A stretch of 40,586 bases of DNA from Halanaerobium sp051746665 (lineage in GTDB: Bacteria > Bacillota > Halanaerobiia > Halanaerobiales > Halanaerobiaceae), in contig JBNJFG010000015.1 of assembly GCA_051746665.1 (NCBI GenBank), forward strand, positions 1 through 40,586, in the 5' to 3' direction. Positions 8,680 through 17,059 of the stretch are shown one piece after another. Every line of letters begins with the position of its first letter. Positions within the stretch are counted from its first letter, which is position 1. Made by a program: the position numbers and the translations under genes. A model generated the notes under the pieces. The model saw nothing but the letters and a program-made list of their open reading frames with translations, did no database searches and had not been told where the DNA came from.

Positions 8680-9177
8680 CTAAAAAAATATGCCCCTTGG
8701 TGTAGGAACAGTAAGAAAAACTCTGAAAATCAAAAATACAAAAGCAGAAGTAAATAGTGGTACAAATATTTTAACCATTAAATTATCAATTTTTAATAAG
8801 TTAAATAATATAAACATAAAAAGATAAGTTGTTACAAAAAAACCTAGATAATTCATAATATAAATATAAAACACTGTCGAAATTATTGTAATTAAAACTC
8901 TCTTTTTTCCTTCTTTATCAATAGTTACTACATCTGCTTTTTCAACAACTTCTTTAACTTCTCCTGTTTCTTCATCTACTTCTTTCTCTATATGCTTATA
9001 ATTATCTTTATTAAGAGTTTTTATTAAAAGCATAATTGAAAGGGCAGCTAAAACATAAATAATATATGTTGGAAAGATTTTTGCCATATCTGAAAAAGAT
9101 CTACTTCCATAATATGCTAAAGCTGATAAGCAGATCATAAAAACCGAAACAATCCTATCTCTTTTCCACATTTCCAT
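8680..9177 (-). CDS. tctB: tripartite tricarboxylate transporter, small permease TctB
   Basis: 165 aa with four hydrophobic segments, the TctB layout. It carries a long, very charged loop between segments 2 and 3 (about residues 53-90, many Glu, Asp and Lys) that should lie on the cytoplasmic side and is longer than in typical TctB. The end, FRVFLTVPTPRGIFF, is typical of the family. ATG preceded by AGAGGTGATT. It lies 22 bases before tctA and about 170 bases after tctC, with a hairpin in that gap. Confidence 0.85.
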   Translation of the reverse strand: MEMWKRDRIVSVFMICLSALAYYGSRSFSDMAKIFPTYIIYVLAALSIMLLIKTLNKDNYKHIEKEVDEETGEVKEVVEKADVVTIDKEGKKRVLITIISTVFYIYIMNYLGFFVTTYLFMFILFNLLKIDNLMVKIFVPLFTSAFVFLIFRVFLTVPTPRGIFF

Positions 9178-9305
9178 ATGAAATCACCTCTTACTCTATA
9201 ATTTTTATTATAATAAATTTATTATAATTGCAAAAACAAAATAATTGATACTTAAATTTTATTAATAATTCATAAAAAATATTCATTAATCTTATTTTAA
9301 TTTAT

Positions 9306-9335
9306 AAATAAGCCGGTTTTAAAACCGGCTTATTT
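9306..9335 (-). terminator. 30-bp perfect palindrome between tctC and tctB (attenuator or mRNA-stabilising hairpin)
   Basis: A perfect dyad with 15-base arms (9306-9320 and 9321-9335) lies 12 bases after the tctC stop. It has a GC core (GCCGG/CCGGC) and only a weak, interrupted T-rich tail on the minus strand. A hairpin here would let tctC be made in excess over tctB and tctA, as is common for binding-protein genes, by partial termination or by protecting the tctC mRNA end. Confidence 0.7.
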
Positions 9336-9347
9336 AGGTTTGTAAAA

Positions 9348-10298
9348 TTAGTTCCAGGGATTATTTTCCCACATCTTACTATATCTATCATGCATACCAT
9401 ATAAGTAATCAGTATATTCTTCTTGTGGCATGTAATCCATAATTAAATTAAGATTTTCAGCTTCTTTTAAGAAATCTTCATCTTCAACTACCTGAGCAAA
9501 TACGTCTGATAATATTTCAATTTGCTCTTCATCCATACCTTTGGGAGCAGCAATACCTCTTGATGAACCAGAAATTACTTCATAGCCAGCTTCCATAAAT
9601 GTTGGTGCATCTGGATAGTAAGAACTTCTCTTTTTAGCCATTACAGCTAATACTTTTAAATCTCCAGAATCAACTAATGACTTAACCTGACTTGCATTCA
9701 TTAGACCAGCATCAACATGCTTTCCTAACAACTGACTCTTCTGCTCAGAAGAACCATTAAAAGGAACCATATTTAATTCTGAATCTGTTTCATCCATAAT
9801 ATTTAGACCTGCTAAATGATCATCTCCACCTGGAGCACCACTAGCTGTATCAACAGAATTTTCTTTAGCATACTCAATAAATGCTTCTAAATCTTCAAAC
9901 TGATCATCGTTTCTTACTACTAGAACCCCAGGGTCAGTTACAATATTTGCAATTGGAACAAAACTATCTAAACTAAAGTTAGTGTCTCTCATAATTGGCG
10001 GTGTAACTACATGTGGTGTGTTAAGAAAACCAATTGTATAACCATCAGTTTTTGCCATGGCTAATTGTGTAAATCCAACTTCTCCACTACCACCTGGCTT
10101 GTTAACAACAACTAAAGACTGATCGGTATATCTTTTAAAATACTTAGCAATAGTTCTTGCTGCTGTATCTGTTCCTCCACCTGCACTGAATGCAACAATC
10201 ATTTGAACAGGCTTTTCTGGATAAGCGGCTGCAACATTTGTAACAGTTAAACCAAAGACCATAATAGAAACTAACAAAATTACTAAACTCTTTTTCAT
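9348..10298 (-). CDS. tctC: tripartite tricarboxylate transporter substrate-binding protein TctC
   Basis: 316 aa. A signal peptide occupies residues 1-24 (MKKSLVILLV start, Ala-rich end before YPEKP). The mature start YPEKPVQMIVAFSAGGGTD is the classic TctC/Bug fold entry with its ligand-binding loop. Bug proteins enclose a carboxylate between two lobes and deliver it to TctA-TctB. GGGAGG precedes the ATG. First gene of the operon; its upstream region carries a -24/-12 promoter (10335-10350) and an upstream dyad (10398-10423), so it is very likely controlled by the adjacent NtrC-type regulator. Confidence 0.92.
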   Translation of the reverse strand: MKKSLVILLVSIMVFGLTVTNVAAAYPEKPVQMIVAFSAGGGTDTAARTIAKYFKRYTDQSLVVVNKPGGSGEVGFTQLAMAKTDGYTIGFLNTPHVVTPPIMRDTNFSLDSFVPIANIVTDPGVLVVRNDDQFEDLEAFIEYAKENSVDTASGAPGGDDHLAGLNIMDETDSELNMVPFNGSSEQKSQLLGKHVDAGLMNASQVKSLVDSGDLKVLAVMAKKRSSYYPDAPTFMEAGYEVISGSSRGIAAPKGMDEEQIEILSDVFAQVVEDEDFLKEAENLNLIMDYMPQEEYTDYLYGMHDRYSKMWENNPWN

Positions 10299-10334
10299 TT
10301 AAAATTCCTCCCTTTTTGAATTACTTATATATAG

Positions 10335-10350
10335 TGCAAGTTTCATGCCG
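10335..10350 (-). promoter_or_regulatory. sigma-54 (-24/-12) promoter of the tctCBA operon
   Basis: Read on the minus strand the site is CGGCATGAAACTTGCA, with GG at 10349-10348 and GC at 10337-10336, ten bases apart as the -24/-12 class requires, and TTGCA matching the -12 element exactly. Transcription would start near 10324, about 26 bases before the tctC ATG. An activator of the sigma-54 class, with GAFTGA loop, is encoded immediately upstream. Confidence 0.85.
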
Positions 10351-10397
10351 AATAAAAATAATTTTCATAAAAATATAAAAAATTATAATTTTAGTTC

Positions 10398-10423
10398 AAA
10401 AAGACTGTCACAACAGTGTTTTT
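10398..10423 (-). promoter_or_regulatory. putative upstream activator site (inverted repeat) for the NtrC-type regulator
   Basis: Two 11-base arms (10398-10408 and 10413-10423) match with one mismatch around a 4-base centre; the core is ACTGT-N4-ACAGT. The centre lies about 87 bases upstream of the predicted sigma-54 start, the normal place for an enhancer bound by an NtrC-family dimer. The assignment to this regulator is inference from position. Confidence 0.6.
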
Positions 10424-10448
10424 ATTGGAATACAATAAATAAAAAAAA

Positions 10449-10472
10449 GAAAACTACCCGAAAGTAGTTTTC
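10449..10472 (-). terminator. rho-independent terminator of the PhnD-kinase-regulator operon
   Basis: Nine-bp stem (10449-10457 with 10464-10472), 6-nt loop, followed on the minus strand by eight T residues. It separates the regulatory operon from the tctC promoter, so tctC must be transcribed from its own start. Confidence 0.85.
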
Positions 10473-10548
10473 AAAAAAATAAATATATATAATTTTAAAT
10501 GTGTAAAAATGTGAAGTTCACAGCTTAATCTGTAAACATTTCTCAATT

Positions 10549-11856
10549 TTATTCTATTTCATATTTTTCAAGCCAATTATAGAGGGTTCTACGAGAAATT
10601 CTCAAAATTTTAGCGGCTTTTGTCTTATTTCCCTTAGTCATTTTAAGTGCGTTAATCAGTTCTTCTTTTTCACTCAATTCCTTTTTACCTACCTGATAAT
10701 TATTAAGCGGCAGTTGTTCATAAACCGCAGCTTCCGAAATAATCTCATCTCGAGCTGTTATTATTAATCTCTCTATTACATGTTGTAATTCTCTTACATT
10801 TCCCGGCCAATTATATTTTTTTAGCAAAGTAGCTGCTTTTTCACCAATTAATTTTTCTTTTATATTTTCTTTTTTACAAAACTTTTTTACAAAAAATTCG
10901 GCTAAAAGTTTTATATCTTCTTTTCTTTCTCTTAAAGGAGGCATAAAAATTGGAATAACATTCAAACGATAATAAAGATCTTTTCTGAACTTATTTTCTT
11001 TGATCATTTGTTTTAAATCTCTATTTGTAGTGGCAATAACTCTAACACTAGTTTTAATTGTCTTATTCTCGCCAACTCTTTCAAATTCTTTTTCTTGTAA
11101 AACTCTTAAAAGCTTAGCTTGAACTTCTAAATCTATCTCACTAATTTCATCAAGAAGTAGACTTCCCCCATCAGCAATTTCAAATTTTCCTTTTTTATCT
11201 GATATTGCACCGGTAAAAGCTCCTTTTTTATGTCCAAATAATTCAGACTCAATCAAATTTTTACCCAGTGCAGCACAATTAACAGCTATAAATTCTTTTT
11301 TAGCTCTTTTACTGTGTGAATGAAGTGCCTTTGCCACCAGCTCTTTTCCAGTTCCGCTTTCTCCCTGAATTAAAACAGTAGAACTGTAATCAGCTGCCAT
11401 ATCTATTTTTTCTATTAAATTGATAATCGCCTTGCTTTTACCAATAATTTCTGGATAATTTTCCTTTAAATTTAGCCTGTTACTATTATCTTTTTTATCC
11501 AGCAAATCAGCTACTTTAATCTTTAATTCTTCATAATCTATTGGTTTTGTTAAAAATTCTGAGGCTCCCATTTTCATAGCCTCAACAGCCATTGGTATAC
11601 TCCCAAAAGCTGTCATAAAGATTACTTTAGTGTTGATATCATTTTTTAAAATCAAATCGTAGAACTCTAAACCATTTAATTTAGGCATTTTAATATCTGA
11701 TATAATTAAATCTGGCTGAAAATGTTTAGCTTTTTCTACTGCGGAAAGAGGATCATTTGAAAAATCAACTATATAATTTTCAGATTCAAGTATTGCAGTC
11801 AATACCCTACAAATGTTTTTTTTATCGTCAACTATTAGAATCTTTTTCATTCTCAT
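10549..11856 (-). CDS. NtrC-family sigma-54-dependent response regulator
   Basis: About 435 aa in three parts. Receiver domain 1-115 with phosphoacceptor Asp in LIISDIKMP (about 54) and the conserved Lys in FLTKPI (about 104). AAA+ domain about 138-375 with Walker A GESGTGKE, the sigma-54 contact loop GAFTGA, Walker B GGSLLLDE and the RKDLYYRLNV arginine finger region. C-terminal Fis-type helix-turn-helix (GNKTKAAKILRISRRTLYNWL). I chose the ATG ending at 11856, six bases after GAGG; 11850 (MKKILIVDD) is nearly as good, and the more upstream ATGs lie in that site. The gene overlaps the kinase gene end. Predicted to activate tctC. Confidence 0.92.
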   Translation of the reverse strand: MRMKKILIVDDKKNICRVLTAILESENYIVDFSNDPLSAVEKAKHFQPDLIISDIKMPKLNGLEFYDLILKNDINTKVIFMTAFGSIPMAVEAMKMGASEFLTKPIDYEELKIKVADLLDKKDNSNRLNLKENYPEIIGKSKAIINLIEKIDMAADYSSTVLIQGESGTGKELVAKALHSHSKRAKKEFIAVNCAALGKNLIESELFGHKKGAFTGAISDKKGKFEIADGGSLLLDEISEIDLEVQAKLLRVLQEKEFERVGENKTIKTSVRVIATTNRDLKQMIKENKFRKDLYYRLNVIPIFMPPLRERKEDIKLLAEFFVKKFCKKENIKEKLIGEKAATLLKKYNWPGNVRELQHVIERLIITARDEIISEAAVYEQLPLNNYQVGKKELSEKEELINALKMTKGNKTKAAKILRISRRTLYNWLEKYEIE

Positions 11857-13219
11857 TCTCATCCTCATATACTGGTAATTTTATTGTGAAAATTGTACTA
11901 TTATCTGAATCAACTAAAATTTCACCGTTATGGCTTTCAATTATTTCTTTGGAAATACTTAATCCTATTCCATTACCTGTCTTTTTAGTACTAAAGAATG
12001 GATTAAATATTTTTTCCAAATCTTTTTCATCTATTCCTTTTCCATTATCTTTTATTTTAATTTCCACAAAATTATTGGCTTTTAATAGCTTAATCTCTAC
12101 AAAACCACTTTCATTAATTGCTTCCATCGAATTTAACAAAATATTTGTTATAACACTTTTGATTTTGCTAAGATCTCCTTTAACCAAATAATCTCTTTCT
12201 GGAACCTGATAAAACAAATCAATATTTTCAGCTTTAAACATTGGCTGTAATAAAATGAATATATCTTTAACTAATTTATTTAAATTTATTTTTTCAAATT
12301 TATAAGATTTTATTCTAGAAAAATTCAAAAATTCATCTAAAAATTTGTTTAAAGTTATTATTTCTTCTTTTATAATATCAAAAAAGGTGTTATTTTTTGA
12401 AGAATAATCTCCCTTTATTTTCAAAACTTCCACTGCTCCCGACATAGCTTCTAATGGATTTCTTATTTCATGAGCAAAATATGCAGACATTTTTCCAATA
12501 GTGGCCATCTGTGTTCTTTCAATTAATCTTTTTCTAATCATTAGCATTTCTTCATACATCCAAATAATAGAATTATATAACTCCTGAAGTTCACTAGGCG
12601 GACTTTGATTTTTTAAATTATCAATATCAAAATTCCTATCTGGAATTTTTCTAACTATATCAGCAAGTGTAATTACAGGTTTAAGTAAATATCCAGATAC
12701 AAAATTAATAAATAACAATAAAAATAAAAATGATACTCCTAATATAAAAATTATCATTTTTACTGAATAAGATATTTTTTCATGCATTGAATCTAAAGAT
12801 AAAACTATTATTGCTTTTCCCATATAAACATCATTATACCTAATTTCTTCTGTACTCAAAAGTTTATTATCTAAATATTTTTGGCTTTCCCCAAGTTCAT
12901 AATCTTTGTTAGCAAATGTACCTTCTTCTGCATTGTTTATTGATGCAACAATTCTACCATTATTATTTAAAATTTTAGCCTCTATCACATCTTTCTCATC
13001 TTCAAATGAAAGAACATTTTGATTAAGAGCACTAAACTCGTAAATGAGCATAGATTCCCTACTGATTTTTGCCAAAGTACTGGATAAAAGCCTACCCCTT
13101 CTTTCAATTTCCTCCTTAAATATATCTTGTTGCTGGGAAATTAAAATATAACCAATAAAAATCATTACAAATAAAAATATTAACATGATATATACAATTA
13201 AACGTTTTTTCAAAGACAC
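11828..13219 (-). CDS. sensor histidine kinase (NtrB-like C-terminal core)
   Basis: 463 aa. Two membrane helices (about 8-28 and 153-176) bracket an extracytoplasmic sensor of about 120 residues; a HAMP-like linker follows. The dimerisation helix carries phospho-acceptor His250 in AHEIRNPLEAM. The ATPase part has N-box Asn363 (ILLNSMEAI), DNGKGI (391-396) and GNGIGL (415-420). The start is GTG, eight bases after AAGAGG. It sits 50 bases after the PhnD-like binding protein gene and overlaps the regulator gene, so the three should form one ligand-sensing system: binding protein, kinase, sigma-54 activator. Confidence 0.92.
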   Translation of the reverse strand: MSLKKRLIVYIMLIFLFVMIFIGYILISQQQDIFKEEIERRGRLLSSTLAKISRESMLIYEFSALNQNVLSFEDEKDVIEAKILNNNGRIVASINNAEEGTFANKDYELGESQKYLDNKLLSTEEIRYNDVYMGKAIIVLSLDSMHEKISYSVKMIIFILGVSFLFLLLFINFVSGYLLKPVITLADIVRKIPDRNFDIDNLKNQSPPSELQELYNSIIWMYEEMLMIRKRLIERTQMATIGKMSAYFAHEIRNPLEAMSGAVEVLKIKGDYSSKNNTFFDIIKEEIITLNKFLDEFLNFSRIKSYKFEKINLNKLVKDIFILLQPMFKAENIDLFYQVPERDYLVKGDLSKIKSVITNILLNSMEAINESGFVEIKLLKANNFVEIKIKDNGKGIDEKDLEKIFNPFFSTKKTGNGIGLSISKEIIESHNGEILVDSDNSTIFTIKLPVYEDENENEKDSNS

Positions 13220-13269
13220 AATAAAAACCTCTTAATTTTTATTTCTATTTATTAAAATAGATAAATATA

Positions 13270-14127
13270 TTAATCTAATTCTTTTAGATAATTTCTTACA
13301 GGATTATAAAGTTCATCATTACTCGTAACAAAACCATTAAAATTCATTGCTTCCATCGCTTTCAATCCAGAAATATCTGTGCTTAAACTTAAAAAAGCTT
13401 CCTTGATTTTATTAGTTGTCTCTGTATCAAGTTCATTTACCACTGCGATTGAAGAACCAGGAATATAAAAAGATTGAGAAATAACTTTAACTTCACTAAT
13501 AAAATTAGAATTATCTGGATCATTCAATATATATAATTTTATTGCTCCAGCATCTACAGCTTCATAAACCACACTTTTTAGTACATTAATATGCTTTCCG
13601 GTGAAAACAATATCTAAATCATTTTGATAGTTTATCTCATTATTACTCAACATAGATAATGGAATATAATAGCCTGATGTTGAATCTTCTTCTGCAGTTA
13701 AAGCTAGTTGTTTGTTCTTCAAATCTTTAATTGAGTTAATTTGAGAATCTTTTTTTACTATAAAACCTGAACGATAATAAGGGCTTCCAAATTTCACCCT
13801 CATTACTAAAGGTGTGATATTTACTTCTTTTTTTGCTTCCACATAAAAAAAGGGAGAAAAATATCCCATGTCAATCTCTTTATCCTTCATTTTTTTTATT
13901 AATGCATTATGATTTTTGACCATTGAAATTTCTATATTATAACCACTCCGTATAGATATTTCCTCTATTATAGGCTGCCACCTGCTAAGTAGTGATAAAG
14001 CTGACTTCTTAGAAGGAATTCCAATGTTGATAGTTTCTTTTTCTTCAAAAGCATAAGTAAAACTACTCGTTAAGATAAGAATAATAAATAATAATGATAA
14101 AATCTTAAACATAAAATATTTATTCAT
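13270..14127 (-). CDS. PhnD-like extracytoplasmic binding protein (probable kinase accessory sensor)
   Basis: 285 aa. Signal peptide 1-26 (hydrophobic, ending SFTYA before FEEKE), no lipobox Cys. The rest is a type-2 periplasmic binding fold of the phosphate/phosphonate (PhnD) group: IDMGYFSPFFYVEAKKE near 86-102, and the loop DSTSGYY near 147 that corresponds to the STSG oxyanion-binding loop of PhnD. No transporter permease or ATPase is adjacent; instead a kinase and sigma-54 regulator follow. I infer it captures a ligand outside the membrane and signals to the kinase. AAAGGAG precedes the ATG. The ligand need not be a phosphonate. Confidence 0.85.
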   Translation of the reverse strand: MNKYFMFKILSLLFIILILTSSFTYAFEEKETINIGIPSKKSALSLLSRWQPIIEEISIRSGYNIEISMVKNHNALIKKMKDKEIDMGYFSPFFYVEAKKEVNITPLVMRVKFGSPYYRSGFIVKKDSQINSIKDLKNKQLALTAEEDSTSGYYIPLSMLSNNEINYQNDLDIVFTGKHINVLKSVVYEAVDAGAIKLYILNDPDNSNFISEVKVISQSFYIPGSSIAVVNELDTETTNKIKEAFLSLSTDISGLKAMEAMNFNGFVTSNDELYNPVRNYLKELD

Positions 14128-14172
14128 CTTAAACTCCTTTAATTGTTTGGACTAAAATACATCATTTTTTCA

Positions 14173-14192
14173 ATTTACTGAATATAGTAAAT
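14173..14192 (-). promoter_or_regulatory. candidate operator at the start of the PhnD-kinase-regulator operon
   Basis: Perfect 7-base inverted repeat, ATTTACT and AGTAAAT with a 6-base centre. A TATAAT (minus strand, 14196-14201) lies just upstream, so the dyad would cover the transcription start region, a usual position for a repressor. No clear -35 is seen; the protein that binds is unknown. Confidence 0.4.
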
Positions 14193-14249
14193 AGTATTAT
14201 ATATTATATTATCATATCACAACAAACTAATAAACTATAAATTTATATA

Positions 14250-14280
14250 ATAAAGTCCTGCTGAAACCAGCAGGACCTGA
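14250..14280 (-). terminator. rho-independent terminator after nrdJ
   Basis: Nine-bp GC-rich stem (14255-14263 with 14268-14276), 4-nt loop, then TTTATT on the minus strand. It lies about 40 bases past the nrdJ stop and insulates the next operon. Confidence 0.85.
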
Positions 14281-14315
14281 AAAATAGTACTTGAATATTA
14301 TTTAAATTTTTATAT

Positions 14316-16706
14316 TTATCTAACTGGACAAGCGCCAGTCTCACAAGAAGCATCATCTATTTCTCTTTCTAAATACTCCGTTTCATACTTAGAAACTAAA
14401 GAAGGATTAAATCTCGCCATTTCTTCTACCCGTTTATTATATTCTTCTTCAGTGATTTCTTCATAAGGCATTAAATCGTAAAAGTTATCATTATAGGAAA
14501 TGAAAGAAATACCAACAACGCTATTCCAGTTTTCCCACAGCCATTCTTCTACATCTTCCCATTCATCATCACGTACATGAACAGTAATTGAGGCATTATG
14601 ATCAACATAATTCTCCATAAACATCTTATATGTTTCTAACTGATCAATTGCATCCACATCTCCCTTAACCTGTCCTTCAGGAGCTTTAACAGGGAACTCT
14701 ACAACAAGAGTTTCTGGATCATCTGGATTCTGGCCAACTTCTGGATGTATAGGATAATCTAACTCTTCACAGACACGAGCCAGCGGATCAGAAGCAGAAA
14801 TCCTTACTCTGCGTAAATAATATGCACTATGAGAATAATGAAGTCCACTAGAAACTGTAGGCATCTGAGTCTGGGTTCCCTCTGGTTTAACAGTTGTAAT
14901 TAATTTAGGCTCATTATCTCCTACCTCTTTTGCAATTTCTCTGCCAGCTTTGTGAGCAACCTCCCGAAGCTCTTCTAATAATTCAGCTTCTTGAGCTTCA
15001 TTTAGCCCAGCAGCATTTTTCATATCCTGCCAGCCAGTTAGAGAAGTTCCAATCAGTCTATCTCGCTTATTAATCTGATCCCATTCGGGCAGTTCAAATT
15101 CAATTAAAGCCATTCTGTAACCAGATCTAGCAGAAAGTTTTTGAGCTTCAAACATAGCATCTTTATCTATATTACCTTCTTGATCAACAAAAGCCATAAC
15201 ATTTAAAGAAGTTAAATTACAAACTCCTCGAGAATCCAATAAAATTTCTGCACAGGGGTTAACTCCTTTAAAGTTTTCTCGGCGCCTGCTTCCTTCTACA
15301 GCATTAATAAATCCAGGTTCACCACTAAAGCGCATCTGTTTAACATGCCATTTCAACTGTTCTTTAGAAGGTTTACCTTCATAAAAAATACTATTATTAC
15401 TCATCTGACGATGAGATATTTCCTTGTTAATAACCCATTCTTCATCTTCTTTTACATATAAATTACTTTTGGCCTGAGAAATTTCTTTATCACCTTCACT
15501 GAAAAGGCAAATTTGGGAGGATCTTCTAACTCCACCAGACACAACATTCTCAGCAATTATATTTGCTATATCCATTGCATCTATAGGTTTCAATTTCACT
15601 CTTTTTATATCATCAAGAGCACGATCTGGTTTTTCAGTTAATAATTTATCTATTTTAGTAAACATTCTTTTTAAACTCTGATGACCAGAAGCTGTACCGC
15701 CAAAGGTCTTAAGTTTCTCACCTTTAGGACGAACTGAATCATAATTAAAAATAATTCTTTTTAAAGGACGATAAGCATGATTCACTAAAAATTTAAAATA
15801 ATATTCTAAAGACTGAATCCAGCCCTCTTTGGAATCACCAACATTAACTGTTACTACATCATCTTCATCAAAATCAAAATCTGTATATTCTCTTCTTTCA
15901 TCTTTTTCTACTGGCTCATAATATTTATGAATAACTTCAATATCAGTTCTAATTTTTGGAAGCTGTTCTACATCACGAGGAAGAACACGAAAACCAACAC
16001 CACTACCAATCATTAGCAAATAAAACAAATCTTGGTAAGCTTTAAAACTATCAATAACTGTAAAGGAGCAGTTGTAATTACTCATTCCATATTTTTTAGA
16101 TGATTCTGTGCTTGCTGTCCAGAGTGTACGCCCGGCTAAAAAATTTCTTAAATTATAGACATTATCATAAAGTTTTTCCGCTTCTTTTTTGGTGGTTTGG
16201 GCCAGTGAGCAATTGTATTCCACAGCTCTTTTTACTGTTTCCCACCAGTACTCGCGGCGCTGTTCATCTTCTAACCAGCGCGAATATGTTCTATAATAAA
16301 TAAATTCTCCGAGTTCTGTCGGAAACGGATTGGGCTGGTGTTTATATTTACTCAAAAATTCGTTTGTTAAAAGTGGATTTTCTTTTTCTTTTTTTCTTGA
16401 TAATCTCGACTGCTGCCGTTTATTTCTGTATAAAATATAGGCTTTAGCTGTTGTCACATAGGCAGCCTTCATCAATTTTTCTTCTACTAAATCCTGAATT
16501 TCTTCTACTTTAGGCACCTGATCTTCATTATAAAAATCTAATATTAGATCTGATTCTACATCTAAAGCAACTTGTTCTGCATCATCTTCAGTTGCATCTT
16601 CACCGGATTCAATCATCGCTCTATAAATTGCCTTGGTGATTTTATCCCGACTGTAAGCTACTTCTCTCTCATCCCGTTTAATTACCGTCATATCGGATTT
16701 ACTCAA
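14316..16706 (-). CDS. nrdJ: adenosylcobalamin-dependent ribonucleoside-triphosphate reductase (class II)
   Basis: 796 aa, similar to but longer than monomeric RTPR of Lactobacillus leichmannii. It makes dNTPs from NTPs with a B12-generated thiyl radical. Residues 6-95 resemble an ATP-cone allosteric domain. The catalytic core shows the radical Cys485 within NPCAEI (Asn483 and Glu487 are the assisting residues) and the redox pair Cys213 (SNYNCSF) and Cys496 (GVCNLTS). The C-terminus CETGACPVR carries the shuttle pair Cys788/Cys793. Start is TTG, eight bases after GAGGAGG; an in-frame ATG at codon 6 is the alternative. No cobalamin riboswitch is visible upstream. The protein is notably acidic. 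Confidence 0.95.
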   Translation of the reverse strand: MSKSDMTVIKRDEREVAYSRDKITKAIYRAMIESGEDATEDDAEQVALDVESDLILDFYNEDQVPKVEEIQDLVEEKLMKAAYVTTAKAYILYRNKRQQSRLSRKKEKENPLLTNEFLSKYKHQPNPFPTELGEFIYYRTYSRWLEDEQRREYWWETVKRAVEYNCSLAQTTKKEAEKLYDNVYNLRNFLAGRTLWTASTESSKKYGMSNYNCSFTVIDSFKAYQDLFYLLMIGSGVGFRVLPRDVEQLPKIRTDIEVIHKYYEPVEKDERREYTDFDFDEDDVVTVNVGDSKEGWIQSLEYYFKFLVNHAYRPLKRIIFNYDSVRPKGEKLKTFGGTASGHQSLKRMFTKIDKLLTEKPDRALDDIKRVKLKPIDAMDIANIIAENVVSGGVRRSSQICLFSEGDKEISQAKSNLYVKEDEEWVINKEISHRQMSNNSIFYEGKPSKEQLKWHVKQMRFSGEPGFINAVEGSRRRENFKGVNPCAEILLDSRGVCNLTSLNVMAFVDQEGNIDKDAMFEAQKLSARSGYRMALIEFELPEWDQINKRDRLIGTSLTGWQDMKNAAGLNEAQEAELLEELREVAHKAGREIAKEVGDNEPKLITTVKPEGTQTQMPTVSSGLHYSHSAYYLRRVRISASDPLARVCEELDYPIHPEVGQNPDDPETLVVEFPVKAPEGQVKGDVDAIDQLETYKMFMENYVDHNASITVHVRDDEWEDVEEWLWENWNSVVGISFISYNDNFYDLMPYEEITEEEYNKRVEEMARFNPSLVSKYETEYLEREIDDASCETGACPVR

Positions 16707-16904
16707 AATAAAAACCTCCTCAAAATTTTTCTTTAATGCTAAAATATAATTATAACATACTAATATTTAACTTGCACTGCTCAAAACCTTGATTAACCTG
16801 CTTAACTTAAATTAAAGAATGCATTTAAACAAAAACTGATTTATTGATAGTTAAGTATATTTGATTAAATAAAACAGAAATACATAAAATAATAATTTTA
16901 AGAG

Positions 16905-16943
16905 TTTAACTATATTATTTATTATAAGATTAATATAGTTAAA
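16905..16943. repeat. 13-bp perfect inverted repeat upstream of nrdJ
   Basis: Arms 16905-16917 and 16931-16943 match exactly around a 13-base spacer; the arms read TTTAACTATATTA and its complement. All AT-rich, without a T-run, so a terminator is unlikely. It lies about 200 bases upstream of the nrdJ start in the 353-base gap 16707-17059, which otherwise holds only AT-rich sequence, a TATAAT at 16749-16754 (minus) and the kinase terminator. Confidence 0.5.
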
Positions 16944-16960
16944 TATCAATTATTTTAAAT

Positions 16961-17013
16961 AAAAATAAGGTAAAAGCCTAATTTAAAATCTCACAATTAA
17001 ACTTTTACCTTTT
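16961..17013 (-). terminator. probable terminator after the first KDG kinase gene
   Basis: Ten-bp stem AAGGTAAAAG / CTTTTACCTT (16967-16976 with 17002-17011) closes a 25-base loop that can itself pair partly, followed on the minus strand by ATTTTTATTT. Large loop but good outer stem and T-rich tail. Confidence 0.65.
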
Positions 17014-17059
17014 AAATAATATATATCCAATTTTAAATTTTAATAAATATTTTTAAATT

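Noticed and set aside
16707..16960. Cobalamin riboswitch before the B12-dependent reductase
   Set aside because: The leader is AT-rich, without a B12-box-like conserved sequence or GC-rich multistem fold.
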